Positions 15,565 to 22,578 of a stretch of DNA of 51,043 nucleotides are shown piece by piece (within the stretch, counting starts at the first letter, position 1; the number at the start of each line of letters is the position of its first letter). The DNA lies in assembly GCA_947625805.1 (NCBI GenBank), contig CANQPT010000001.1, positions 1 to 51,043 of the forward strand. Direction: 5' to 3'. The DNA comes from an uncultured Clostridia bacterium. GTDB taxonomy: Bacteria > Bacillota > Clostridia > Oscillospirales > CAG-272. The notes below the pieces were generated by a model. It ran no database searches and had not been told where the DNA came from. It worked only from the letters and a program-made list of their open reading frames with translations. Made by a program: the position numbers and the translations under genes.

Positions 15565-16346
15565 TGCGCCGCCTCCTTTACGCCCAGCGCTTCGGCAAGC
15601 AGCTCGGTAAAGTAATAGACCGGCAGATCGCTGTGGGCGCGCAGATTATACATACACAAGGGGCAAGCGGTCAGAAGCATCTGTGCGCCAAAGCCGACAG
15701 CACTCTCTAAAATGCGGTCGCACATACGCCCGGTCAGTTCTTTGTCCCCAAGAGAAACATATCCGCCGCAGCATTCGTTGCGGTAAGGATAGACCACCGG
15801 CTCGGCGCCCAGCGCACGGATCAGATCTTCCATCACGCGCGGGTTTTCCGGGTCGTCCAGCGTCATCACGTCCCCCGGACGCAGCAAAAGACACCCGTAA
15901 TACGCCCCGATCTTCTTGCCGGTGAGCGGGTTTACCACCTTTTCTTTCAGCGTGTCAAAACCCACCCGATCGCGCAGTACCTCAAGAAGATGAAGCACGC
16001 CGGTCTGTCCGGTATACGGCCTTTGCAGATCCATATAGCGGTTTGCCCGCTCACGGGTGTCGGCATCGTTTTTCATATCGTCATTTACCCGCTTGAGCAC
16101 ATGGTGACAGGCCGAGCATACGGTCACAAGTTGGTTTCCCTGCTCCGCCGCATCAGCAAGCACGCGCACGGCAGCCAGTTTGGGCGCGATTTCGTCTTTG
16201 CCCAGCGGATAGACGCCGCCGCAGCACTGCCAGTCATCCGGCTCGATCAGTTCAATACCGAGAGCGGCGGCACAGGCGCGCGCATATCGGTCGAGATCCT
16301 TTGCCTTATTTTTCAAGGTACAGCCGGGATAATAGCTGAATTTCAT
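15561..16346 (-). CDS. hdrB: HdrB: CCG-domain subunit
   Basis: This 261-residue protein has two CCG domains: YYPGCTLKNKA with CCGGVY and CSACHHV, and YYGCLLLRPGD with NECCGGYVS and CPLCMYN. The two cysteine sets normally hold the non-cubane [4Fe-4S] clusters that reduce a disulfide. In bacteria lacking coenzyme M/B the physiological acceptor is uncertain. The neighbouring fumarate-reductase-like pair makes electron delivery to fumarate, directly or through a thiol, a reasonable idea. It starts 12 bp after the dehydrogenase gene. Confidence 0.9.
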   Translation of the reverse strand: MKFSYYPGCTLKNKAKDLDRYARACAAALGIELIEPDDWQCCGGVYPLGKDEIAPKLAAVRVLADAAEQGNQLVTVCSACHHVLKRVNDDMKNDADTRERANRYMDLQRPYTGQTGVLHLLEVLRDRVGFDTLKEKVVNPLTGKKIGAYYGCLLLRPGDVMTLDDPENPRVMEDLIRALGAEPVVYPYRNECCGGYVSLGDKELTGRMCDRILESAVGFGAQMLLTACPLCMYNLRAHSDLPVYYFTELLAEALGVKEAAQ

Positions 16347-16358
16347 CTGATTCCTCCG

Positions 16359-17306
16359 TCAAATGACGATTTGTGAAATCGTTTGCTTGAGTTTATCGGC
16401 ACTTGCACGCAGTTTGCCAATCTCCTCACGATTGAGACGGACCGGCAGTTTTCCCTGCACGCCGTACGGTCCAACCATGGTCAGCGTGCTGATGCACACG
16501 TCGTGTAACCCGTATTCTCCGTGCATGGGCGATGACAGAGTCACGATCGAACTATATGCTGACAGCAGCATACTGCACAAACGGCAGACCGACGCGGAAA
16601 CCGCATAGAAAGTCGCGCCCTTGTTTGCAATGATCCGACCGCCGGATTTGTGTATGTACTCAGTGATCGCGTCTTTGTCCACGTCGGAAATGCCCGGGTC
16701 GCGTATTTCCATCAACTGCACGTACTCGTCCAGATTGACCCCCGACACCTCTGCCAGCGACCATGGAATAAACGAAGAGTCGCCGTGCTCGCCGAATACA
16801 TATGCGTGGATATTCTTCTGTGCGATATTGAAATGGTCGGACAGCGCCACACGCAGGCGGGCGGTATCCAAAATCGTGCCCGAACCGATGATCTGCCGCT
16901 CGGGCAGACCCGAGATCTGAGCGAACACATAAGTGATCACATCGACCGGATTGCTGACGACGATATACAGCGCATCGGGCGCGACGGCCGTGATCTTTGG
17001 GGCGATGTCCTTGATAATATCTACGTTGGTTTGAGCAAGTTCGAGACGGCTCTGACCGGGCGCACGTGCAACTCCGGAAGTGATAATCACGATATTTGAG
17101 TCTGCCGCGTCCTCGTAATCGCCGGCGACAATGGAAATCGGGTCACGGAAACTGGTGCCCTGTATAATGTCCATCACCTCGCCGTCCGCCTTGTTTTTGT
17201 TGATGTCAATCACAACGATCTCGGTTGCGATCTCCTCAGTGGAAAGAGTATATGCGATGGTCGAACCCACGCTTCCCGCTCCAATAATGGCTATTTTGCT
17301 TCTCAC
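16359..17306 (-). CDS. L-lactate/malate dehydrogenase family enzyme, probably malate-specific
   Basis: This 315-residue NAD-dependent 2-hydroxyacid dehydrogenase shows GAGSVGSTIAY (NAD binding), VDVITYV, catalytic His174 in GEHGDSS and the substrate Arg in LDTARLR. At the substrate-discriminating position of the mobile loop it has Arg81 (SGVARAPGQSR), where lactate dehydrogenases usually have Gln and malate dehydrogenases Arg. Homologues are often named lactate dehydrogenase, so the name alone would mislead. As first gene of an operon with fumarase and a fumarate reductase, conversion of oxaloacetate to malate fits best. The start is GTG 6-7 bp after AGGGAG. Confidence 0.8.
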   Translation of the reverse strand: MRSKIAIIGAGSVGSTIAYTLSTEEIATEIVVIDINKNKADGEVMDIIQGTSFRDPISIVAGDYEDAADSNIVIITSGVARAPGQSRLELAQTNVDIIKDIAPKITAVAPDALYIVVSNPVDVITYVFAQISGLPERQIIGSGTILDTARLRVALSDHFNIAQKNIHAYVFGEHGDSSFIPWSLAEVSGVNLDEYVQLMEIRDPGISDVDKDAITEYIHKSGGRIIANKGATFYAVSASVCRLCSMLLSAYSSIVTLSSPMHGEYGLHDVCISTLTMVGPYGVQGKLPVRLNREEIGKLRASADKLKQTISQIVI

Positions 17307-17354
17307 TGTACTCTCCCTTTCTCACTTTTAGTCGGAAATTGTCGTATTATATTT

Positions 17355-17383
17355 ATTTTATCATATTGAATCTCTATAATCAA
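17355..17383 (-). promoter_or_regulatory. Probable promoter of the mdh-hdr-flx-frd-fum operon
   Basis: On the minus strand TTGATT (17378-17383), a 17-bp spacer and TAAAAT (17355-17360). A second -10-like TATAAT lies slightly downstream. The remaining 130 bp up to the recR terminator hold nothing I can name. Confidence 0.55.
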
Positions 17384-17516
17384 CGGCATATTGCTAAAAA
17401 TTTATCAATCTTTCAGGGATATTTTTTATGTTGTACCTTTCGGAGCTTCCCCGCCGGCAATATCTATATTCGTGCATACTTGTCCGTATGTTTTGATACG
17501 GTTTTTCGGCGATTAC

Positions 17517-17545
17517 AAAAACCCCGACAAACCGTCAGGGTTTTT
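17517..17545 (-). terminator. Terminator of dnaX-ybaB-recR
   Basis: A 12-bp stem (AAAAACCCTGAC / GTCGGGGTTTTT on the minus strand) ending in TTTTTG overlaps the last recR codons and stop. Confidence 0.85.
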
Positions 17546-18146
17546 GATTGATACTTTTTCTGCCTTCCATAGCGCGGAAAAGGGTGACCTCGTCCGCGTA
17601 TTCCAAGTCTCCTCCCACGGGAACGCCATAAGCCAGACGGCTGACCTCCACGTCGTAGTCCACAAGCAGTCTCGCAAGATACATGGCGGTTGTTTCCCCG
17701 TCAATGGTCGGATTGGTAGCGATGATGATCTCTCGGATTGGCTCATTGTTTACACGCTCTAAAAGTTCACGGATGTGCAGCTGATCCGGGCCGATCCCCT
17801 CCATGGGAGCGATCACTCCGCCCAGCACGTGATACAGCCCGTGATACTCCTTGACCTTTTCAAAAGCCATGACCGCGCGGGCGTCCTCCACGACGCAGAC
17901 CACGCCGGGATCGCGCCGCCCGTCCGAACAGACCGCGCACACGGGCGCGTCGCTGATATTGAAGCACCGCTTACAGTGCGTGATCGAACGCTTGGCGTCA
18001 AGAATTGCGTTTGCAAACCGCTCGGTCTGCTCGTTACTGAAATCCAGAATGCTGAAAGCCATACGGGTCGCGGTCTTGCGTCCCACGCCCTTGAGTGAGC
18101 GAAACTGCTCGATCAGTATCTCCAGCGGTGCGATATATTCGGCCAT
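17535..18146 (-). CDS. recR: Recombination mediator RecR
   Basis: This 203-residue protein has a helix-hairpin-helix (SLKGVGRKTATRMAF), a Cys4 zinc finger (CKRCFNISDAPVCAVC), and a Toprim domain (VVEDARAVMAFE; ATNPTIDGETTAMYLARLL). The C-terminal YGVPVGGDLEYAD is the family signature. RecR works with RecO/RecF to load RecA at gaps. The ATG overlaps the ybaB stop. This is the last gene of the conserved dnaX-ybaB-recR operon. Confidence 0.96.
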   Translation of the reverse strand: MAEYIAPLEILIEQFRSLKGVGRKTATRMAFSILDFSNEQTERFANAILDAKRSITHCKRCFNISDAPVCAVCSDGRRDPGVVCVVEDARAVMAFEKVKEYHGLYHVLGGVIAPMEGIGPDQLHIRELLERVNNEPIREIIIATNPTIDGETTAMYLARLLVDYDVEVSRLAYGVPVGGDLEYADEVTLFRAMEGRKSINQKP

Positions 18147-18499
18147 CAGAACAGACCGCCCATGCCGGGAAGTCCGCTCATCGCGCCGGTGATCTTCTCC
18201 ATCTCCCCTGCGGCGGTGTCCTCTACCGTGCGAATGGCTTGATTACACCCGGCAATCAGAATGTCCTGCAAGGTCTCAACGTCATCCGGGTCGAGAAGAT
18301 CCGGGTCAATATTCAATTCGAGGATCTCTTTTTTGCCGTTGATCCTGACGCTGACAGCGCCCCCTCCGGCGTTCACGGTGTATTCCCGTTCTTCCAGTTC
18401 CGCCTGCTTGGCGGCCATATCCTCCTGCATCTTCTGCGCCTGCTTGAGCATGGACTGCATACTGCCTCCGCCCATTCCCTGCGGAATCCTTGCCTTCAT
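18146..18499 (-). CDS. YbaB/EbfC nucleoid-associated protein
   Basis: This 117-residue DNA-binding protein of the YbaB/EbfC family has a Gly/Met-rich start (GMGGGSMQSMLKQAQKMQ), a central beta-sheet with AGGGAVSVRINGKKEILELNIDP and a Gly/Met-rich end (GLPGMGGLF). The ATG at 18497-18499 follows AGGAGG. A longer frame begins inside dnaX and is not used. Between dnaX and recR the family is near-universal in Firmicutes. Confidence 0.95.
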   Translation of the reverse strand: MKARIPQGMGGGSMQSMLKQAQKMQEDMAAKQAELEEREYTVNAGGGAVSVRINGKKEILELNIDPDLLDPDDVETLQDILIAGCNQAIRTVEDTAAGEMEKITGAMSGLPGMGGLF

Positions 18500-18500
18500 G

Positions 18501-20066
18501 TCAATCCTCCTGATTGTTTTGTAGGAATATATCAATGCCGGAAAATTCGTCCTCCGGTTGTCTGTCCTTTGCGCGCACCTCTACGCAGATACGCTCGACC
18601 GTTCGGTCATAGCCCGCGACCATGGACTGAAGATTCCGGATCACTTGCTCCTTTTCCAGCATGGCCGCCGAGAAAGAATCCCCCACATAGACGTGCAGCA
18701 CATGATCACTGCCCTTATACGCACGGGCGCGCTGCAAGAAGGTGGCCGTGCCCATGTCGACCTTGCTGTACTTGGCGGCGATATCGCTCCAGTAGGTAAC
18801 CGCCGTTTCGCTATACCCGACCGACTCGGCAGGGGCGGCCGCCGGGGGCTGTTCTTCGCTCTGCTCCTTGATCTTTCCCCGCTCAATCTCCGGCTCGCTC
18901 CGAGGCCTCGGAGCGATCGCCACGCCCGATTCCAGATCGGAAATACGGGCGAGCAGCGCCTTGGGCGTATCCGACAAAGACGGCGTGCCCATGCGGACAA
19001 ACGCAAGTTCGGCAAGCAGACGCCCCACCGCTTTGGAGCGGCTCATGGCGACAAAGGTTTCTTCCAGCACATGAACGTAATATAATAATTTTTCAGACGT
19101 AAACTGTTCTGCCAACCGGGCCGTGCGAGAGAGTTCCTCCGGGGTAAGATCAAAGAGCGAGCAATCGATATTTTTCCCGCAGGCTTTGATCAAGATCATG
19201 TCGCGGCAAAAAGAAAGAAGATCGGTAATAAAGACCGTAAGATCTTTGGAAGAGGCGTTCAACTCGCCGATACAGGCAAAAATCTCCGGGTAATCGCGCT
19301 CGGCCAGCGCCCGCAGCACCCGCTCGGTATCTTCTCTGCCGGCGATCCCGGCCATCTCCCGCACCACGGGAACGCTTACAAAATCCGCTCTGCCCGCGGC
19401 AAGTTCCAGCATACTGATGGCATCCCGCATACCGCCTGCGGCAAGCACCGCGATCAGCGATGCGGCATCCGGGGCAAGATCGATGCCCTCCTCGCCCGCG
19501 ATATATTGCAGTTGGGCCGTAATCACATCGGCGGTGATCCGCCGGAAATCAAAATGCAGACAGCGGGAGACTACGGTAGCGGGAATTTTTGCAAACTCGG
19601 TGGTCGCAAGGATAAAAATCACGTGCGCGGGCGGCTCCTCCAACGTTTTGAGCAGCGCGTTGAAAGCAGACTCGGTCAACATATGCACCTCGTCTAAGAT
19701 ATAAACCCGGTATTTCGCGGCGGAAGCGGAGTATGCAGACTCCTCCTTGATCTCGCGGATATAGTCCACGCCCGTGTTGCTGGCCGCGTCCATTTCCACC
19801 ACGTCGAGAGAAAGACCCGCGTCGATCGCCCGACAGCTCTCGCACACACCGCAGGGATTGCCGTCGATCGGGTCGGTACAGTTGACCGCTTTTGCCAAAA
19901 TCTTGGCGCAGGTGGTCTTGCCGGTTCCCCTCGAGCCGCAAAAAAGATAGGCGTGGCTGACGTTGCCCGTGCGCACCTGCTGACGCAGGACGTCGGTAAT
20001 ATGCTCCTGCCCGCACACCCGGTCAAAGGTCGTGGGGCGGTATTTGCGATAGAGCGCCTGATGCAA
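18501..20066 (-). CDS. dnaX: DNA polymerase III gamma/tau subunit
   Basis: This 521-residue clamp-loader ATPase begins ALYRKYRPTTFDRVCGQEHI. It has Walker A GSRGTGKTT (about 44-52), a zinc module with Cys 63, 72, 75 and 78, DEVHMLT (Walker B), and sensor 1 TTEFAKIP. The C-terminal half holds the oligomerisation domain and a short tau-type tail. No A-rich slippage site for gamma was recognised. The start is TTG (20064-20066), 7 bp after GGAGGT. The SRP RNA gene lies upstream on the same strand, as in Bacillus. Confidence 0.95.
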   Translation of the reverse strand: MHQALYRKYRPTTFDRVCGQEHITDVLRQQVRTGNVSHAYLFCGSRGTGKTTCAKILAKAVNCTDPIDGNPCGVCESCRAIDAGLSLDVVEMDAASNTGVDYIREIKEESAYSASAAKYRVYILDEVHMLTESAFNALLKTLEEPPAHVIFILATTEFAKIPATVVSRCLHFDFRRITADVITAQLQYIAGEEGIDLAPDAASLIAVLAAGGMRDAISMLELAAGRADFVSVPVVREMAGIAGREDTERVLRALAERDYPEIFACIGELNASSKDLTVFITDLLSFCRDMILIKACGKNIDCSLFDLTPEELSRTARLAEQFTSEKLLYYVHVLEETFVAMSRSKAVGRLLAELAFVRMGTPSLSDTPKALLARISDLESGVAIAPRPRSEPEIERGKIKEQSEEQPPAAAPAESVGYSETAVTYWSDIAAKYSKVDMGTATFLQRARAYKGSDHVLHVYVGDSFSAAMLEKEQVIRNLQSMVAGYDRTVERICVEVRAKDRQPEDEFSGIDIFLQNNQED

Positions 20067-20144
20067 ATTCCCACCTCCGAAAAAACGGCGAGCTACAAAA
20101 TAAGACCATACACCTCAAATTCGAACACACGCAATGTGCGCTTT

Positions 20145-20375
20145 CCGCGGAACACACTCAGCACAGGCGTCCCCGCGGCACATTGTCAAATTCACTTAAT
20201 GCTGCTTGGTTCCCCACCTGACATGGTTCGCGACCGACAATTGCGCGGGACCCATGCGTCAACGCGCGGGCCGCGGTACTGACCACACTGTGTCTGCCCT
20301 CGTAAGAGGAAACCACCCCTGCTTCAGCGGATTGCAGGTACAAGGCACCGCTAACTCCCCGGCCGGTATGGCCTT
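20145..20375 (-). ncRNA. ffs: Signal recognition particle RNA (long, Alu-containing Firmicutes type)
   Basis: Read on the minus strand, the RNA starts with an Alu domain (GGGGAGTTAGCGGTGCC, TTGTACC, AATCCGCT, AGCAGG). It reaches the Ffh-binding domain IV (GAACCATGTCAGG with a GGGGAACC loop, then AAGCAGCATTAAG) and ends near TGTGCCGCGGGG. These are the conserved blocks of the Bacillus-type scRNA. It lies directly upstream of dnaX as in other Firmicutes. Exact ends are estimated; a promoter sits at 20404-20432. Short reading frames inside it are meaningless. Confidence 0.92.
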
Positions 20376-20403
20376 ATTTCATATCTCGCCGATATTTTTC
20401 TAT

Positions 20404-20432
20404 ATTGTATCACACTTTTGCGTTTTATGCAA
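20404..20432 (-). promoter_or_regulatory. Promoter of SRP RNA (and possibly dnaX)
   Basis: On the minus strand TTGCAT (20427-20432), a 17-bp spacer and TACAAT (20404-20409). It is about 30 bp before the mature-looking 5' end of the RNA. Confidence 0.65.
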
Positions 20433-20465
20433 GCGGTGAAGTCCCTGTTTTTATTTCCATCATTA

Positions 20466-20502
20466 TATAGGAAATTTTTCCCATTTATAGGAAAATTTTT
20501 CC
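20466..20502 (+). repeat. Two direct repeats of a near-palindrome upstream of the surface-cluster promoter
   Basis: TATAGGAAATTTTTCC (20466-20481) and TATAGGAAAATTTTTCC (20486-20502) start 20 bp apart, about two DNA turns, and each contains a GGAAA-TTTCC near-palindrome. They end 9 bp before a consensus -35 box, the usual place for an activator or repressor site. No regulator gene is nearby. Confidence 0.5.
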
Positions 20503-20511
20503 TGAAAACAG

Positions 20512-20540
20512 TTGACATTTCTATTTTTTTGCGATAAAAT
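20512..20540 (+). promoter_or_regulatory. Sigma-A promoter of the amidase/surface-protein cluster
   Basis: TTGACA (20512-20517), a 17-bp spacer and TAAAAT (20535-20540). It lies about 300 bp before the first ATG, giving a long leader. Confidence 0.75.
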
Positions 20541-20607
20541 ATTGGTAGAAAAACATTTTTTATGTAATTTTGCACATTTTACATTTTTGAAAAAATTTTT
20601 ATTAAGG

Positions 20608-20637
20608 TGCAACCAAATGACGAGTTTTTTCGTCTTA
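20608..20637 (+). promoter_or_regulatory. Putative ECF-sigma promoter, copy 1
   Basis: TGCAAC (20608-20613), a 17-bp spacer and CGTC (20631-20634) match the general ECF-sigma pattern (AAC in -35, CGTC in -10). A very similar block occurs at 24250-24279. The conserved spacer, including ATGACGAG, supports a functional site kept after duplication. Confidence 0.6.
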
Positions 20638-20640
20638 TAG

Positions 20641-20846
20641 AGTGAGATAAACGAAATTGCCGCAAGGCGTTTCCCTATTTCGCTCAGGGTTACAAAAATT
20701 TATTTTGTATTTTGGAAGGTGATCTAAATGTAATACTACAATATCCCCATTTTACATCGTTATTTTCAAAAGCAACAACAAACAAGCACAAACACATTCA
20801 TGAATGAATCCGGTAGAATTACTCTGCCAAAAGAAAGGAAAGCACC
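20641..20846 (+). other. Leader region with a start-stop mini-ORF
   Basis: The leader holds GGAAGGTGAT followed by ATG-TAA (20728-20733), a ribosome-binding site with a start codon immediately followed by stop. Past 20760 comes the stretch caagcacaaacacattca that recurs at 24376-24394, and then AAAGGAAAG before the amidase ATG. No longer gene is visible. Confidence 0.35.
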
Positions 20847-22562
20847 ATGAAAAAATTACTTGCAACTCTTTTATTGATCGCTGTTATTTTTACTTTGCCT
20901 TCTTTCGCTGTCTCGATTGAAGATGTTTCTGCGATTGTTGCAGCAGAACGATTTCTGCAGGCGTGTACGGAAAACATGTACATGTACACAGACAATGACG
21001 TTGCCGCATATACAACCGCTTCTCTGACGCAGTCAGCGCGAGAAAAGTTATTTTCAAAGGTTCAAAAATCCGATCTGCAAAGAAGCGCCGGATACACCTC
21101 TGTAAGCACAGATGATTTTGTCGGTGCGATACAGTATTTTCCGACCTATATTTCGGAAAAAGTCGCTTATTTTAAGCACTTTAGAGAAGAACGGAACATA
21201 ATCCGGCACGATTTTCAGACGTACTATAACGTCATTCAAACGGATTGTCAAAACGATTTGGCATACGTGTCCCTATACGAAAAAGTATATTTCTATTACG
21301 ACGATTCAGACATAGAATCGTTTAGTGGAACAATTTACGATGTATCTCTTTACAAGAGCGACGAAAAATGGGTAGTTTATGACGTTGCGTCAAACGATAC
21401 GTTTGATCAACAGTACAAATTAAACGGTTTCAACTATGACACACTAAAGCAAGAGGCTGATGTCCTTACCAATGCAATCTTGCAGCAAGAGACAGTCGTT
21501 GACGCCGCAAACGCAGAGACTCAATCCATCAAGGAAGAGGCGGAACAAACGCCAAATTCGGAAATTCCGCCATATACGTACTCAGACCCAGATTTTGCAA
21601 GCTACAATGGGACCAATGCCGCAAGTTATGCAATGACATATACCTCGTCAGCTAAATCAGAAGATCAGTGGCAAGAGTACTACAATGTACATTTTATAAA
21701 TTACAGAGACCTCGGCGGTGATTGCCAGAACTTTGTATCTCAATGTATATGGTTTGGCTTTGGCGGAAGCAACGATTACGTATCTATACATACCGCAAAC
21801 ATGATGGATATACAGGGTGAATATCAGTGGTATGAAGATATAAACGAAAGCCTCGGGCACAGCCCAAGTTGGACAGACCCTCAAGCATTTTTGACATACG
21901 TTGATGGCTCTACAAAAGATACGGATAACGGCATTCGTGCTACACACACAGACATCAATTTGGCGAATTATGTGGGGCAAGGCGCAGACACGGCATTCAA
22001 GGTCGGAGATGAATTGATAACCGTTAATTCCCAATATAAACACGGAATTATCATTGTCGACGTCGCAGGGCCTAAGCTCGAAAATGTTTTTTACTGCGGA
22101 CATACCGAGGATAAAAAACACGCCAAGCTGACAGATAGCGGTATAGGGGTATATGACCTTGTACGGCCGACAAAGTTTTATTATCAAACACAATCGTGTA
22201 CCACTCATTCATATAGCAACATTCCCACCGCCCAAGGGTTTGATTCTACCTGCAACAAAGGATGCGGCCACGTTAGACAACACCTGACTGTTACCGCGAC
22301 CAAGCCGATCAGAGCAGGCACCACTGCTTCACTCAAGTGTTCTCCGACAAATGCAACATATCGTATGACGGGAAAAGTGATCTCTCCGTCAGGCAAAAAA
22401 ACATGGTTAGGGGAGAAATCACCTTGTATTTCTTACACTGCTGATTATACATTCAGCGAAGTGGGATTATACGAGATCACGTTTTACGCAAGAGACAAAA
22501 ACCCTGACGTTTACAGTGACTCTCAACAGGTTTCCATAACCTATACAATTCAAACATACTAA
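20847..22562 (+). CDS. Secreted amidase_6-type cysteine hydrolase
   Basis: This 571-residue protein has a signal peptide (about 1-22, LPSFAVS), an N-terminal alpha/beta domain (about 25-205) shared with the downstream paralogues, an acidic/Gln linker, and a putative amidase domain of the PF12671 type (about 253-430). That domain begins NGTNAASYAMTY and contains the catalytic-looking Cys of DCQNFVSQCIW and a His at HGIIIVDV. A C-terminal Cys/His-containing Ig-like part follows. Such domains occur in secreted Firmicutes proteins thought to cleave amide bonds in peptides or cell wall; the substrate is unknown. The start has AAAGGAAAG upstream. The gene is AT-richer than the housekeeping neighbours. 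Confidence 0.8.
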   Translation: MKKLLATLLLIAVIFTLPSFAVSIEDVSAIVAAERFLQACTENMYMYTDNDVAAYTTASLTQSAREKLFSKVQKSDLQRSAGYTSVSTDDFVGAIQYFPTYISEKVAYFKHFREERNIIRHDFQTYYNVIQTDCQNDLAYVSLYEKVYFYYDDSDIESFSGTIYDVSLYKSDEKWVVYDVASNDTFDQQYKLNGFNYDTLKQEADVLTNAILQQETVVDAANAETQSIKEEAEQTPNSEIPPYTYSDPDFASYNGTNAASYAMTYTSSAKSEDQWQEYYNVHFINYRDLGGDCQNFVSQCIWFGFGGSNDYVSIHTANMMDIQGEYQWYEDINESLGHSPSWTDPQAFLTYVDGSTKDTDNGIRATHTDINLANYVGQGADTAFKVGDELITVNSQYKHGIIIVDVAGPKLENVFYCGHTEDKKHAKLTDSGIGVYDLVRPTKFYYQTQSCTTHSYSNIPTAQGFDSTCNKGCGHVRQHLTVTATKPIRAGTTASLKCSPTNATYRMTGKVISPSGKKTWLGEKSPCISYTADYTFSEVGLYEITFYARDKNPDVYSDSQQVSITYTIQTY

Positions 22563-22578
22563 AATTTGAGGTAAAGTA

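Noticed and set aside
16359..17306. Plain lactate dehydrogenase
   Set aside because: Arg at the discriminating loop position and the fumarase/fumarate-reductase context favour malate, although lactate activity cannot be excluded.
20158..20343. Short reading frame on the minus strand as a gene
   Set aside because: It lies inside the SRP RNA and has no protein-like composition.
20618..20638. Seven-codon frame ATGACGAGT...TAG in the ECF promoter as a leader peptide
   Set aside because: It sits within the promoter spacer, lacks a ribosome-binding site and is conserved because the promoter is; it would be untranscribed from that promoter.
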